Assembly: GCF_000003815.2 (NCBI RefSeq)
Contig: NC_049997.1
Coordinates: 8,645,158-8,709,157 of the forward strand
Origin: Branchiostoma floridae
Lineage: Eukaryota; Chordata; Leptocardii; Amphioxiformes; Branchiostomatidae
Length of the DNA stretch: 64,000 bases
Reading direction: 5' to 3'
The notes below the pieces were generated by a model. It saw only the letters and a program-made list of their open reading frames with translations. It was not told the DNA's origin and did not search any database. The translations under genes were made by a program, and so were the position numbers. Every line of letters begins with the position of its first letter. Position 1 is the first letter of the stretch. Below, in pieces: positions 35,895 to 47,857 of this stretch.

Positions 35895-38004
35895 AAGTCG
35901 AAAGCAGGCTTGGGGTGAATGACACGTATGGAAGCTTTGCATACTAAACCCCAGATGTTCACTTAAACTTTGATCTACAACATGTACAATGTGAAGTACA
36001 TTCATACGTCTCAGCAGAGGCGTTCCCGAAAGATTCAATCAGGCTAGTTGTGCTTTATAGTTCATTTACTACCCGTCCAAAGGGTTGTAACTTTGAAAGT
36101 GATCCCTTTGATGCACTTCCAGCAACATAGTTTACTACAGCTAATTTACACTACCTTTCCGTTAAAAGCTACAACATCACATTGATCTCCGGCCAGATCC
36201 GAGCGACCAAAGATTTTACAGATCGTTCAAAGAATTTTGATTTTGTTCTTTGTGTGTTTTCCATTCTTCTTGATCGTACTTTCACATCATGTTCCATATC
36301 AAAGGTCACTCAAATTCAATTTTAGTTGTTTCATATGTGCGGTCGCTTAATAGCAATCGCCTTCGCGGTTGTCTTTGTCGTGGTTGTCGCCATACAGCTA
36401 GCCGCTCCTTGTCCACTTGGACGGCGCTCTCGCCGCGCTCTCTGCGACATGGATTTTTCCATATCGCTCAACGAATTATTTAGAAAAGAAACGGATCTTT
36501 TTACACTTTTTTGTGTGTTTTGTTGTCCTTTCAGTCACTTTTACGTTTTTGTATAATATACTCAGTGTGAAACCGAAGGTTTTTCAGGAGTTATATAACA
36601 TTTGAGCGGGTGACAGAAAGCAAAAACGTATATTAAGAAACAGATCGATCGCAAGTGTAAAACAGCATCGTTACCAAAAAATGAATGTAATCAGCTCGGG
36701 TCCATGGATTCAACCCCGAGTCAAAAAGCCGAAATTCCAACCCCCAACGAACTACGTCAAGAAACATTACGCGTAGACAAAGCTACTCTCCAATCAGACG
36801 GTAAAAAAATAGAATGCCCGATAAAAAGCCGGAGCCTCCCCTGTACTTGCACAGTAAGACAGAGCGCAACAAACCTACTTAAATTGACGGAGCGTTTTAT
36901 GTATGGTATTACATGTATAAGAAGGCGTCTACAGTTTACGAGGCGAAACTTAACATCACCGATAAGTGGAAAGAGTACATTACATGTATCTCAGGGGATT
37001 AGTAAAAAAAAACCTGTCCGGACATTTTCCTGTTATCCTATTCAGCAGATTGTCGACCTTGTGACTGCTAATGATGTGACTGATGTGTGAAAGCCAGCCA
37101 CATCAGATAGCGCTATCTGACTGCCGGCCAAACAAAACCTGGCCTTGCCGCGCCGACATATCGTCAAGTGATCTCAAGCTCGCTTGACTTGCCTTTGGAT
37201 TTATTTACAAGAAACCTAGGCATGCATCTACTTTCTTAAGAAGACAAATGTTCCATCTAAAGTATATCTGTATAGCAGGTGTAACTGCCCTTCAGCGTAC
37301 CACACGAGCACAAACGACCTGCTAAAAGCGATGTTCAAAGCCATCTAAAAGTAATGCTAGTCCCTATCACGCGGCGTTCCCTAGCCGGATATACTTCTCT
37401 GGCCGGCTTACTCCTCTATTTGTTCAATTTCTACGATTTTCCAGAGACCCGGAGTCTGGTTAGAGAGACTAAAGTAATGCCCCCTTCCCACTAGGTGATC
37501 GCGCTGAGCTCTTACTGCGATACCCAAATGTAAAAGTGTGACAGAAACGACAACAAAACACACAAAGTGTAAAAAGATCATTTTTTTAAAGACACAATTC
37601 GTTGAGAGATCTTTCAAATTTGAGGTAACAGACAGAGCGCAGTGAAAGCGCCATCCTCGTGAGAGGGGTTGTGTGTTGGCATCCGTCTGTCTCAGAAGAC
37701 AATGGTAGGCAGACGGGTTTTTAAATGGACCCGTCTGCCTGGCCTGCACTTGGGTTTTTAAGGTGAAGGAGGGGTGTGTACGTCCTTCTCCACCCTCTCG
37801 TCCACTGTACTGGCACACTAGTCCTACAAGGGCAACTGTATGCAACGTGTAAGACGGCCCCAGCAGATGCAGGTTTGTTGTTTGGAGTTTCCGTCTCCTA
37901 GGAGGACTTCCGACCAAGGATGAAAGGGGTTCCTCCTACCCCTGACTCGTGCCATGGCGGGTGCGTCATGCCCGAACATGCCTCTATGGCCTTTTACCAC
38001 CACC

Positions 38005-38150
38005 AAGGTCCGGGGTTCAAATCCGCTTGCCGTGTCACCGATCTTGTGCCCTTGGGAAAGGCACTTTACACGACTTTCCCCACTTAACTCAGGTGTGAAT
38101 GAGTACCTAGCTGAAGAGAGGGGTTGTAAAGATGCCCTAAATGTACTTGG
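38005..38150 (+). mobile_element. tRNA-derived SINE family 2
   Basis: B box GGGGTTCAAATCC, then CACCGATCTTGTGCCCTTGG, AAGGCACTTTACACGACTTT and AATGAGTACCTAGC. The tRNA-like 5' part has decayed. Confidence 0.7.
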
Positions 38151-38489
38151 TAGCTATGTGCTACGAGTTAAGAAAAAACACACGAATGTTTATACTTGTA
38201 CATCGAAATCTTGTACTTAAATAGTTATTTCGTGTTCCCTTCTTTGCAAGCGTTAAGCATTAGATATTTTGTAATCGCTAAATGTACGCCCGCGATTTTA
38301 AATGGATCCAGAGGAAACTAAAAGCGTCGTTTGATGAAAAGACTCATACGCCATTCTAAGTATGGCCCAAATGTCAAGTTCTTGCAATCGTGAAACGTCT
38401 TCGGGAGTTGCAAATGTTAATGACAAAATAAGACGTAGTGGTACAGTATGGACCAAGACATGAGTTCGGGGGTATATTTCGGGGGTAAG

Positions 38490-38878
38490 TGACTGGTGCA
38501 ATAGCTGAGTGGATAGAGTTGTTCGCCTTGCATTCGGTAGGTCTTGAGTTCGATCCCCGGCCGAGTCACATCAAATACTTTTTAAAAAGTACATACTGCT
38601 TCCTCTTCTTAGCACTCAGCACTAAATAGGAAGAGTATGTCTCGAGTTCGTCTCGAAAACTTCCCCAAGCTAATTGAACTTTAGTTGTGTGTATGTGCTT
38701 AAATCTTTGTCAAAAGAGTATGGGATTTAAACACACATCACTACCAGCGGGCTAGCTAGCCCCCTGATGTTGTGGATTGCATAAATGTGTGGCCCAAGGG
38801 CTAGTCGAAATGGAGATGGGTGCCACCCGAAGCATCTGCACAGATATACGGGCAACTTCAACTAAAGTTACTTAAATA
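38490..38878 (+). mobile_element. tRNA-derived SINE family 1, with internal insertion
   Basis: Head GGTGCAATAGCTGAGTGGAT and B box GAGTTCGATCCCCGG, then the family 1 body. About 90 bp are inserted after AGGAAGAGTATG before the phrase resumes as AGAGTATGGGATTTAAACAC. It ends ATGGAGATGGGTGCC...GGCAACTTCAACT. Confidence 0.8.
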
Positions 38879-38879
38879 A

Positions 38880-41870
38880 GGTAGGCTTTCAGCCGAGCCT
38901 GTTAGTTTTCCTTTGACATAAGTCATTGCCTTCGAGTGACATCCACTGTTATTCTGTTTTCATTTTAGCGACGCTGGAGGCCAGCGTAGGTGTACAGTGC
39001 AAGTGATATGATTATGCAGGACATACAGAGTCCACAAAGCTTCTTTATTTCGTGTCGTCGACCTATAATGCATGTGAAGGCAATTTTCTTTTATCACCTT
39101 TCCAGACCTCTAAATTCATTATGGCAATTTTATTTTTATCTAACACAATTTTCTTGGAAATGTTTTGGCAGAAACCGTCTTATCTAAAGGCTAAGGTCAA
39201 TATCTTTTTTTATATATGCCAGAAGGTTCTGTCGGCTTTCAAAACATTCATCTTTCTACACTGGTGTGACTATTTCATCTACCGCAGCAAATTACATCCA
39301 AAAAGCCGCCTATCTCTTATGTTATACCTTCCTACGGAAAAGTAATTTTTAACCCAACAAGATGACTGATAAATTTGTGGACATACCAACTACTTACGTA
39401 TCTAAGTGTCTAATACCAGCGCAAAAAAGAAAAAAAAAATCACTTTAATTTTGTAAAGTGACGTCAAATCAGAATTAATACATTCAAAAAATCTTTTTTC
39501 CCTATTACTATCGATGATTCAGAACGCTTTTGTCAGCTTTGACACATCAAGGTTTCAATCATGCAAATCAGCAGATATCTTGTAAACTCACTGTGTTCCA
39601 TGATATAACTTTCAAACATGTAGCATATCTGATAGTAGAGTTTTCTTTCACGTATACACAACCAGTTAGTATTGCCTACTGACGTTTCGATGCCTATCAG
39701 ATATCTCCCAAAAAGCGCTGAGGAGATGTCCTATCACCTACAAACCTGAGAAAATCATTTTCGGATGTAGCATATATCATTGAGAAAAGTCGATAGATGT
39801 CAATTATATACGAAGGACCCATAGTGGTAAAAGACGAGAGTTTCTACCTGCATCGGTGGTAAAAGATAATGTTTTGTTGAAGGTAAGGGGTCATGGAACT
39901 CTAGCTTATCATGGTATCAGTACAGCCGCAGATGAAGATAACGCCTTCTCAAACGAGAAAAAAATGTCCCTGGCCTTCACCCTTAAAACTTGTGCCAGTG
40001 AGAGATTAGAATGCCTGTTTTTATGCAGCCCTGACCTTACAGGGAGTTAACGATACTTTTGCCAACTTTGGCGTCGTTTAAGATTCTGTTCGGATCCGTA
40101 CTTCACTCTTTAAATCCATAAGAAGGCCTTACAAGCCTATGGGGAGGTCGAAAAATCTGTTATAGTGCTGTCCGGAGTTCTTTTTACTATTCCTCGCAGA
40201 TTTATGTTTTGAACATGGTGACCTTAATAGGCATTGCAAGGTATGCAAGCTACAAGCAAGGTCTCAGAAAAGCAATTAGTCAAAGCTGAGAAGACCCGGA
40301 GATGAGCTTCGCTGTTTCAGTTATGACAAAGGAGATGGTATAGATTGCAGTCTCGTTTACCTTTTAAGTAGGTAACAGATCACTTAAGGTAAAGAGTGTT
40401 TGTAATAGATAACCCAGTGTGTGTTCGTTGCCTCAGTATTTGCTGCATATAGTTACCTTCGCCAGAAGGTCATGTTTTGAGCGTGTTTGTCTGAACTGAT
40501 GAAAAATAGAACACAATGGAAGCAAAACTATGTGAATGCTTCAACTTGTTGTTGTTTGTTGTTTATTAAGAAACCTTTTAGCCCTTACGGGCTAATCTTC
40601 CAAGGTTCAATCAACATGAATCAACATTACAATCAACATGAATACATACATTTTTAAAATATAACAATCACAGAGTATTTACAATAGAGCACAGTGTCTA
40701 GGGGTCAGAGGTCTAGTTGACAATGTTTGAATTGCTAAAATCAAGTAGGAATATGTATTTATGTATGTATGTTGTCTGTGTGTGTCGACATGTCTGTTTA
40801 CAGCATAACCCGAAAAGCCTTGGATAGATACTCATGATATTTGGTAGGTGGGTAGGGATCATAAAACGATGGTCAAGTCCAATAATGGGCCCCTATCGGC
40901 GTCCTAAGGTACTGCAGCAAAACTTTAATTTTTGATAACTCTTGTTTTGGACATGATGTGGTTTTGCCCTTGGAGCAAAGAGTAAGTGTTGAAAGTTTGG
41001 GCCCCCATAGTGGCTTTTTTTAGACTGCAGGTGCGGATTCCCTTTCAAACTTTGGACGAAAATAACACGAGAACGTGTTGACGGATCGTCATGATTTCTT
41101 TTTTTACGTTTTAAACTTTTTTTTAGGTTTTCTTGCAGTAGCGCGTGTTGTCCAGTGGTTAGTGGCCCTGCTTCTTGACCTAGAAGCCGTGAATTAAGTT
41201 CAAGTTTCTCCTGGGACTCCCCCGGGTTGCGCTCTACTGGAAAGTGTCACAGTCCTAAGGACAGAACGTTCAGCCTGGTTTCATGTGCTGGCCGAAATTG
41301 TAATTTTCCTCGTACATACATGTAACGGTAGTCTTCCCTGACACGACCAGCAAACGAGCACATCTTCAGGAAGCTAAACTTGTTCGGGATCGCCTTTCCT
41401 TTTTTTTTTTTTTTTGGTTCAGTGCTTTTCCAATGTAGAGTTTGAATCAACTTTTGTCAGTTGATGGAAATTCAGATGTGCCACTCTCTTTTCTTTTGTG
41501 TATGGTCAGTGAGTAGTCTAGGTTTGAAACTATCGAGTCGGAAACTACCTGCCCCTGGCCAAGAATATAAGGTGAGGGTTAGTCATTGCCAATCATAGAC
41601 TTGGTCTCAGTCATCATCTAGAAGGCAGTACAAGGAAGTTCTTTCAGGTATTTGGCAAAACTCCCAGAAAAAGAACATGACGGGCTTTTGATGCGCTACC
41701 GGCTTCATGCAGGGATTCAATTCCATGGATGATGGATCCAATTCCTGGGTTATTGAGTATGAAGCTTTTTTATGAATATGGACAGAAATTCTAAGTAATT
41801 GTGTCAGGCAACGAACGCCCTTTTGAAAATCTGTAACATTATGTGAGAGAGAAGGAAAGACCATTGACAA
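38880..41870. other. No gene recognised; dispersed repeat fragments
   Basis: Around 40450-41100 lie phrases typical of dispersed invertebrate repeats (ACCTTCGCCAGAAGGTCATG, AACTCTTGTTTTGGACATG). TTTGGCAAAACTCCCAGAA at about 41655 recurs in variant form at about 44673 and 44875, so these belong to one unknown repeat. Confidence 0.3.
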
Positions 41871-41871
41871 C

Positions 41872-42293
41872 TCAGCTATGACATCGTTCATGTACGAGGG
41901 CCTCATCAATGGCAGAAGAGGAACGACCAGGTCTGGGAGCTGTTTCCACAGACTTCCGGCCATGTTTGAATTCAGGATGCCAGCGTTTTACAAGGTCATA
42001 TGATGGGGCATCATCACCATAAGTTTCTTTCATTTCATCAAAAGTCTCCTTTGGTGTGCGTCCTTTCAAATACAAAAACCGGATCACTGCGCGACACTCA
42101 AATGGCTCCATTTCACACCTGGTCCATTTCACACCTAACTCAGTTCAAACACCAGTAAATCAGAAACCACAATTAGTTCAGAGCTTTTGTTTGCAACATA
42201 AACTATAGAGATATGAATCATTACACATGCAAAATTTCATTTAGATCAAACAACTGGAAGTGGGTCAGAGTTATTACTTATTGAACGCCCCTC
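41872..42293 (-). pseudogene. mariner-type transposase relic with 5' terminal inverted repeat
   Basis: The minus strand begins TACGAGGGGCGTTCAATAAG at 42293, a mariner-style terminal repeat. About 160 bp later an ORF reads MEPFECRAVIRFLYLKGRTP, then KETFDEMKETYGDDAPSY, DLVKRWHPEFKHGRKSVE and PRPGRSSSAIDE. This is the N-terminal helix-turn-helix (Mos1-type HTH_48) of mariner transposases. It stops soon after, at a TGA (ERCHS*). The catalytic DDD region and the other terminal repeat are missing, so it cannot move itself. Confidence 0.82.
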
Positions 42294-42363
42294 GTAGCTG
42301 AGGTGTGTGGGACAGGGCTCTCCCTGCTCTGCTGAAAGTCACTTATCTTTTTTCGATTCATTA

Positions 42364-42553
42364 TACCCCCGTCACATTAGTCGAAAATCGATCGGACGAC
42401 GAGTCTGCAAGCCCTAAATTACAAGGAGGCATGACCCTGCTGCCGACGAAGAAATGGTAGAGTTCCCCTCTTCCCGTCATGGTCATGCCTCCTCGTAATT
42501 TAGAGCTCGCAGACTCGTCGTCCGATCGATTTTCGCCTAATGTGACGGGGGTA
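42364..42553. mobile_element. MITE family D (TACCCCCGTCACATTA TIR, TTA target site)
   Basis: A 190-bp element starts TACCCCCGTCACATTAGTCG and ends CGCCTAATGTGACGGGGGTA. About 60 bp of each arm pair. TTA flanks it on both sides (42361-42363, 42554-42556), as for PIF/Harbinger insertions. A half-copy lies at 43314-43370. Confidence 0.82.
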
Positions 42554-43402
42554 TTAGGGATACAAGAACCCACACAGTGTGTCTTCCCTGCACATGTTTT
42601 TCCCTCTGAAGTCATTTTCCGAGCCTACAGGGGAATCCATCATCCCCCACAGACTGTCAAAAGGAGGAAGCCTATAAAGTAAAGCCAACAAGCTATGTAG
42701 TTTTGGTGTATGTCATGTATATTTATAACGTATAAGTTTATACTTTATATATGTATTTATATGAAACCCTAGTTGTGCCCCCTGTTTCTTGATGAGGTGA
42801 TGATGTGTAGAACGTATTAAAGACCCCTCGTATCTTGTAGGCCACTGGGATATAGAATACAACACGGTGTATTCCGTATCACCCGAGGTTCCAGCCCGAC
42901 CGCGGGTCGGATCGCCCGACGGCCGAAGTGGGTATTTATGTCATACCCACCTTAGAAAATCCATGTTTTGATACGAAATGTGCCAGAAGTTAAACAAATT
43001 TGGTGCCCTCGAACAAAAAGTGTTACAACAGCAATATTCCAACGTCCGAATCAGATATAATTTTCGACCGTGCCGCACTCGGCCGGCTCGAAATAGTTCG
43101 ATTTTCTCGAAGGAATTCGAAGCCCGTGTAATACAACTTAGAACCCCCCATGGCCCAGTGATGCAGAAAGTTGTCACGTGGTCCAGAACACCTGTATCGA
43201 ACGTTTTCGCGGCCCAGGCATGACATAAACCCTTTTTTATTGAACCTGATGCAGTGGCCTGCAAACGCCGACTGATATGAAAATCGCGCGATGACCAAAA
43301 GAGCCTAGCGTATCACTGTCGAAAATGCAATTTAGAGCCCATAGACTCGTCCTATCGATTCATCTGCTGCGTGACAAGACTATAACCAAGGAGAAGACTA
43401 CA

Positions 43403-43561
43403 GGTTCTATCAAGGATGATATGTTTTCACTTCAGCCAAGTTGTAAAAAAAAAAGTATTTGAAGTTCAGCTACTACATACGGGGTTCTATCAAGGATGAT
43501 ATGTTTTCACTTCAGCCAAGTTGTAAAAAAAAAGTATTTGAAGTTCAGCTACTACATACGG
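43403..43561. repeat. 80-bp tandem duplication
   Basis: GGTTCTATCAAGGATGATAT begins at 43403 and again at 43483. The two units differ only in the length of an A run, so the event is recent. Confidence 0.95.
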
Positions 43562-43885
43562 TAACCTGACACTAGCAAACTTTCTTAAGTCTCAAAACTT
43601 TAGAAACTCTCTAAAGTCTCTCAAGCTTTCTTAACTCTTTTATAAAGTCTCAAAGTCTCTCTCAAGTCTCTTCTAAGTATAAAGAATGATCAAGTGAACA
43701 TTCTGGCAACATTCCCAGAAATAAATAAAAAAGGACTAACGCAAAAAATCCATTTTCATAAAAGGCAAGTCCACTGTGCTCACTTCGTTTCCTGTCTGAA
43801 GACAGCGAAGGTTAAGTCACCTGCTATTTACGATTTTGACATTCAGTCAAGTGAAAATGGCTTGTTTGGCAACGCTCCCGGCACG

Positions 43886-44072
43886 TAGCGCAACCGGCAG
43901 CACGTTTGACTCAGGTCCGGAAGGTCCTTAGTTCGAACCCCGCCGTGTCACCAATCTTGTGCCCTTGGAAAAGGCACTTTACACGACTTTCCTCACTTGA
44001 CTCAAGTGAAAAATGAGTATATAGGCTACAAAGTTCTTCAGCAAGTTGAAGTTGGTAGCCTCAAAACGAAAG
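43886..44072 (+). mobile_element. tRNA-derived SINE family 2
   Basis: ACGTAGCGCAACCGGCAGCA is the A-box region, TTAGTTCGAACCCC the B box, then CACCAATCTTGTGCCCTTGG and the rest of the body. It ends in a GAAAGAAA-rich tail. Confidence 0.75.
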
Positions 44073-45349
44073 AAGAAAGAAAGAAGAAGACGACCCGCAT
44101 TGGTACTGCTCTCGAATCGCCATCGTTTGTTAGGAAATAGCTGCAGTTGAGATTTCAGTTGCTAATAACTTTACAGAACTAATTTTTCATAATGAACGCC
44201 ACGGGCTTTATCAACTGAAAAAAAGAAAACTTGGTTATCTTCAGGGAAATTGTAAAATAGTATTACTTGTTATCCTCAATAAGATAAGACTTGGCAAATG
44301 TTTGGCAAAGGTCCAGAATAGTGAGCCTCAGATTCTTCTTCTTCTTTCATACTGCCTAGCCTCAATTTTTTGAGATTATTGGCAGACTACACATGGGTTA
44401 ATTACAATACAAGTGACCGGTACAAATAGACATGGGAAAATGAAGGAAAAATGCTAAGGGAAATGAAAACAAACTGATTTTCTGTGTGCAAAAGACAGGA
44501 CAGGTGAATTAAGTGGGTTAATAGAACACATATTTACATATATACAAGACGTGTGGGGGTGGCTCAATTTAGGGTGTGTAATCCCTGTGCTCCTGTTAAA
44601 CGTAGATAACATAAACCTGTTAGTCCTTCCGTGGTCCAGGATTCTATTTTATTAAACGTCGTCAATCTGATGAGATATTTGGCAAAGTCCCCAGAAGTAT
44701 GATGCTTAGATGGACACATTATGCCTAGAGGAATCCTACAGTGTTGATTGTAATGGAAAATGCATTTGTCAAATTCCATATCCCTTCACAGTTCACTAAG
44801 GCACTAAGACGTACTCTCATGATGTCAGTAAATAATGAAGTCTGGTCAATGAAGAATTTCTAGCTGGGCAAAACTCCCAGAAAAGTTGTACCCCACTGGC
44901 TCTTCACTCATCGTCTGACGCAACAGTTAATTAAATCCTACGTTAGTCTCCTTTGTACGTTTCTACTTTCAGCCCTTACTATACTACTTTTTCTAATGTG
45001 TGCCTAGTACGGGTATGTCAAAGGCCAAGAAAAATGAACTTGCTTCCCTCAGGAGGTATCAACTTATCCACCCACACTAAAGGCTTTCTCTTTTTGTTCA
45101 ACTTCTTCTTAAAGTTATCTTTTAGTCTGTAGTAGCTTGTTGGTAGCTGCTAGTATACCGTAACTTACATACAAAGAGAACGCACGTGTTCTATAGGGTA
45201 GACTTTGTTGACAGGGCACCTTACAAACTTCTAGTTGATATTTACATAGACGAACGCGTAAGGAAAGATTCACACATAAAAATGCAGCGGCATTGATTTT
45301 ATTTGACGCAAAGGGTACTTCATGCGCTATGTTTTTCATATTATGTAGG

Positions 45350-45545
45350 TGGCAAAAGATATTTTGGTCGACACGCTTAAGGCCCTATACTATACGAATA
45401 TGAAAGTTAGACATACAGTAATAAGTTACGGAAGATAACATTTACTCAAGCATTTGTAGATGTTTCAGAAACAGACGTTTCACGTAGCCTGAACAAGATC
45501 TGTTAGTCAACAGGATTATGAGTAAACAAAAGCTACGAATTGATA
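45350..45545 (-). mobile_element. Decayed Penelope-like terminal repeat
   Basis: TTAGACATACAGTAATAAGT, TTTACTCAAGCATTTG and CAGACGTTTCACGTAGCCTG match the 34.9-kb copy, but the stem of the hammerhead-like hairpin is broken. Confidence 0.5.
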
Positions 45546-45630
45546 TGTAAATAAGCTAAGTGTTACAGAACACCGATTATAGGCTAGATTTACTGACGCA
45601 TTTTGCAGTCTACTCGGATTCGACTCAGGA

Positions 45631-45856
45631 ATGTACTATGCAATCTCCACTCAAGTAAAAGTAGCGTTTACTAGTAGTCAAATTCCACGTGAGCAGCCCA
45701 AAGTTCCACCCACACAGTCCAAGTCTGGAAACCTGACTGCTGTATGTACTATGCAATCTCCACTCAAGTAAAAGTAGCGTTTACTAGTAGTCAAATTCCA
45801 CGTGAGCAGCCCAAAGTTCCACCCACACAGTCCAAGTCTGGAAACCTGACTGCTGT
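45631..45856. repeat. 113-bp tandem duplication, units identical
   Basis: 45631-45743 and 45744-45856 show no difference by eye. Either very recent or an assembly artefact. Confidence 0.97.
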
Positions 45857-45944
45857 ACAGATAGACCCTGTCCTTAGTGCTGAAACTATAGCATCCATGC
45901 ATAATTAGTGATCAGATGATACAGTAGATAGACAGGTAGTGGGC

Positions 45945-46257
45945 GTGGCCCGTTGGCACACCCGATCCCTCGATCTCGGAAGTTGAGCAACGTGGAGTCC
46001 AAACAGTAGTTGGATGGGAGACCACAAAGGAAGACTGGATGTTGTAGCCGGGTCATACCAAAGACTCTTAAAAATGGTACATACTTCTTTCTCTGCAAAG
46101 AGGAAGAGTATGGAAGCTAAAACACTTCACTACCGGTGGACTGCCCCCCTGCTCTAGTGACTTATATATGTGTGACCCCAGGGCTTAAAAACGGAGATGG
46201 GTGCCGGGCCTACGCATCATAATGTGATGTATGGCAACTTTAGCTTTAGCTTTAGTG
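45945..46257 (+). mobile_element. 5S-rRNA-headed SINE sharing the family 1 body
   Basis: The head carries ATCTCGGAAGTTGAGCAACG and GTTGGATGGGAGACC, the 5S rRNA internal promoter region (boxes A and C). GTCATACCAAAGACT, the family 1 SINE body, follows directly, down to ACGGAGATGGGTGCC and a short TTTAGC-repeat tail. Confidence 0.8.
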
Positions 46258-46927
46258 AGATAGATATCGACGCGTACGTGATGCATTATCAGATAATTTT
46301 CACAGCATGGGGACAGGTCACGTAAGTTTGCATCACAAATAGAATGCCGAATAAACAAATCTGACATCCCCCCACTTAAAAGTTTTAAAAAATCCATAAC
46401 CCACTGAGAAACTGTTAAATACATTTTGAGAAAATTTTTGTGGGAGTTAATCTTCCTCTCTTTTCAGCCTCAATCTAAAGCCAGATTCCAACTTTGAAAG
46501 ACATGTGAATGGTCCCAGCGTTTTCCGAAAAAAAACCCTAACCCATGCCGGTTGACATACATTTTAGAAGCCAAAATTACAGCATTGGGGTCCTAAATAC
46601 AGTAAATGGTCCCTGACTCAAATGGTGCCATCTAGAACACTTAATCAGCATTTCTGTTGTAAAAAGTACGGACTCGCTGGTGCGTTTTGACTTTTAGATG
46701 CAATTGTAAAGGGTCCTCAGTGTTCAAGGCCACACCTGTACGTTCGCCTCATGGGGCGAATAGTTGTCCCTTGTGTGTACCTATAACATCTTCTCCTATT
46801 CAACACGCTGGGTCTAAGCACAAGACAAATTTTCTATGATAATACTGACATGTTGTACAAATAGAGATTGGGTGAGTAGGTGTGTAGCTAAGGGCTCGAG
46901 ACAGGAGATCGAAAGGTCGATATTTGT

Positions 46928-47165
46928 GGGACCGTATAGCGCAGTGGGTCCGTGTTTGCCTCGAGACCAAGAGGTCGCGGGTTCGAATCCGGCTGCCGTT
47001 TTACCGATCTTGTGCCCATGAGAAAGTTACGACTTTCCTCACTTTACTCAGGTAAAAATGAGTACCTAGCTTTGGCTAGGGCCGTCCCTCGGATAGGACG
47101 TTAGATGGATGTCCCGTGTCTGGGGAGAGCCATACCCCGGGTACGTAAAAGAAAGACGAATATTT
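46928..47165 (+). mobile_element. tRNA-derived SINE family 2
   Basis: GACCGTATAGCGCAGTGGGT (A box) and CGCGGGTTCGAATCCGGC (B box) are clear. The body continues through AGTACCTAGCTTTGGCTAGG to GGGAGAGCCATACCCCGGG. Confidence 0.8.
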
Positions 47166-47506
47166 GTGTCTTGTGCCATCGTCTAAGCAATTCACTGCCC
47201 ACTCAGAAGACAAGGGGAGAAGAATAAGAACATACGCTTCTATATCTCTGTAAGACCACCGAGAATTTCTAAGGAAACTAAATGGTGTCAAACGATCCAA
47301 ACAATTTTAGTTACCACATACGATGATGAAAATGGACTCCTCTGTTCATGTTCAACATAGACCTACAATTGAGAACTTGCCAGTATCCAGTAATTGTACA
47401 ATTTTGCATGCACTGGTCACCCCCGATTTTTAACAGGCCGTGTCGTTGACCGCTCTTAATTGACCGATCAAAGTCAAGACCGACATTTTGTCACCCACGC
47501 TTTATT

Positions 47507-47732
47507 ATGGTGGTATCTCACTGCACTTGGGGCACCGGTGCGGCACTGCTTCGTTATTTTCGCGATTATTTGTAACCATTTAGATATTGCTTGGTACGTA
47601 AGCTTATGACTCAGAAGACAACAAGATACACAAAACGAAAGACAATTCGTTGTTTATCTCTGAAATTCGTTGAGTAATCTCCCGAACCCCGCAGTGCCAC
47701 ACCGGTACCCCAAGTGCAGTGAGAGTCCACCT
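47507..47732. mobile_element. Harbinger-like MITE family C copy
   Basis: TGGTGGTATCTCACTGCACT on the left is mirrored by AAGTGCAGTGAGAGTCCACC on the right. The core TTCGTTGTTTATCTCTGAAA with TTCGTTGAG is shared with the copies at 53.9, 57.9 and 63.2 kb. Confidence 0.75.
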
Positions 47733-47857
47733 GAACAGGCCGTGTCGTTGACCTCGCTAAGCTGACAGATCAAAGTAGAGACCGTAAACTTGCATGCGCG
47801 GCTGCAGTCCAATCACCCTGAACCCCGGGGCTGACAATCGTTTGATCCAAAAGATCA

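Noticed and set aside
36704-37090. 128-codon plus-strand ORF
   Set aside because: Atypical low-complexity composition, no family feature, no splice context, and repeats close by. Length alone is weak evidence.
37408-37917. 169-codon minus-strand ORF
   Set aside because: It runs through a MITE-like repeat (GCCCCCTTCCCACTAGGTGA, CACAATTCGTTGAG) and a PolIII-SINE-like region; chance open frame.
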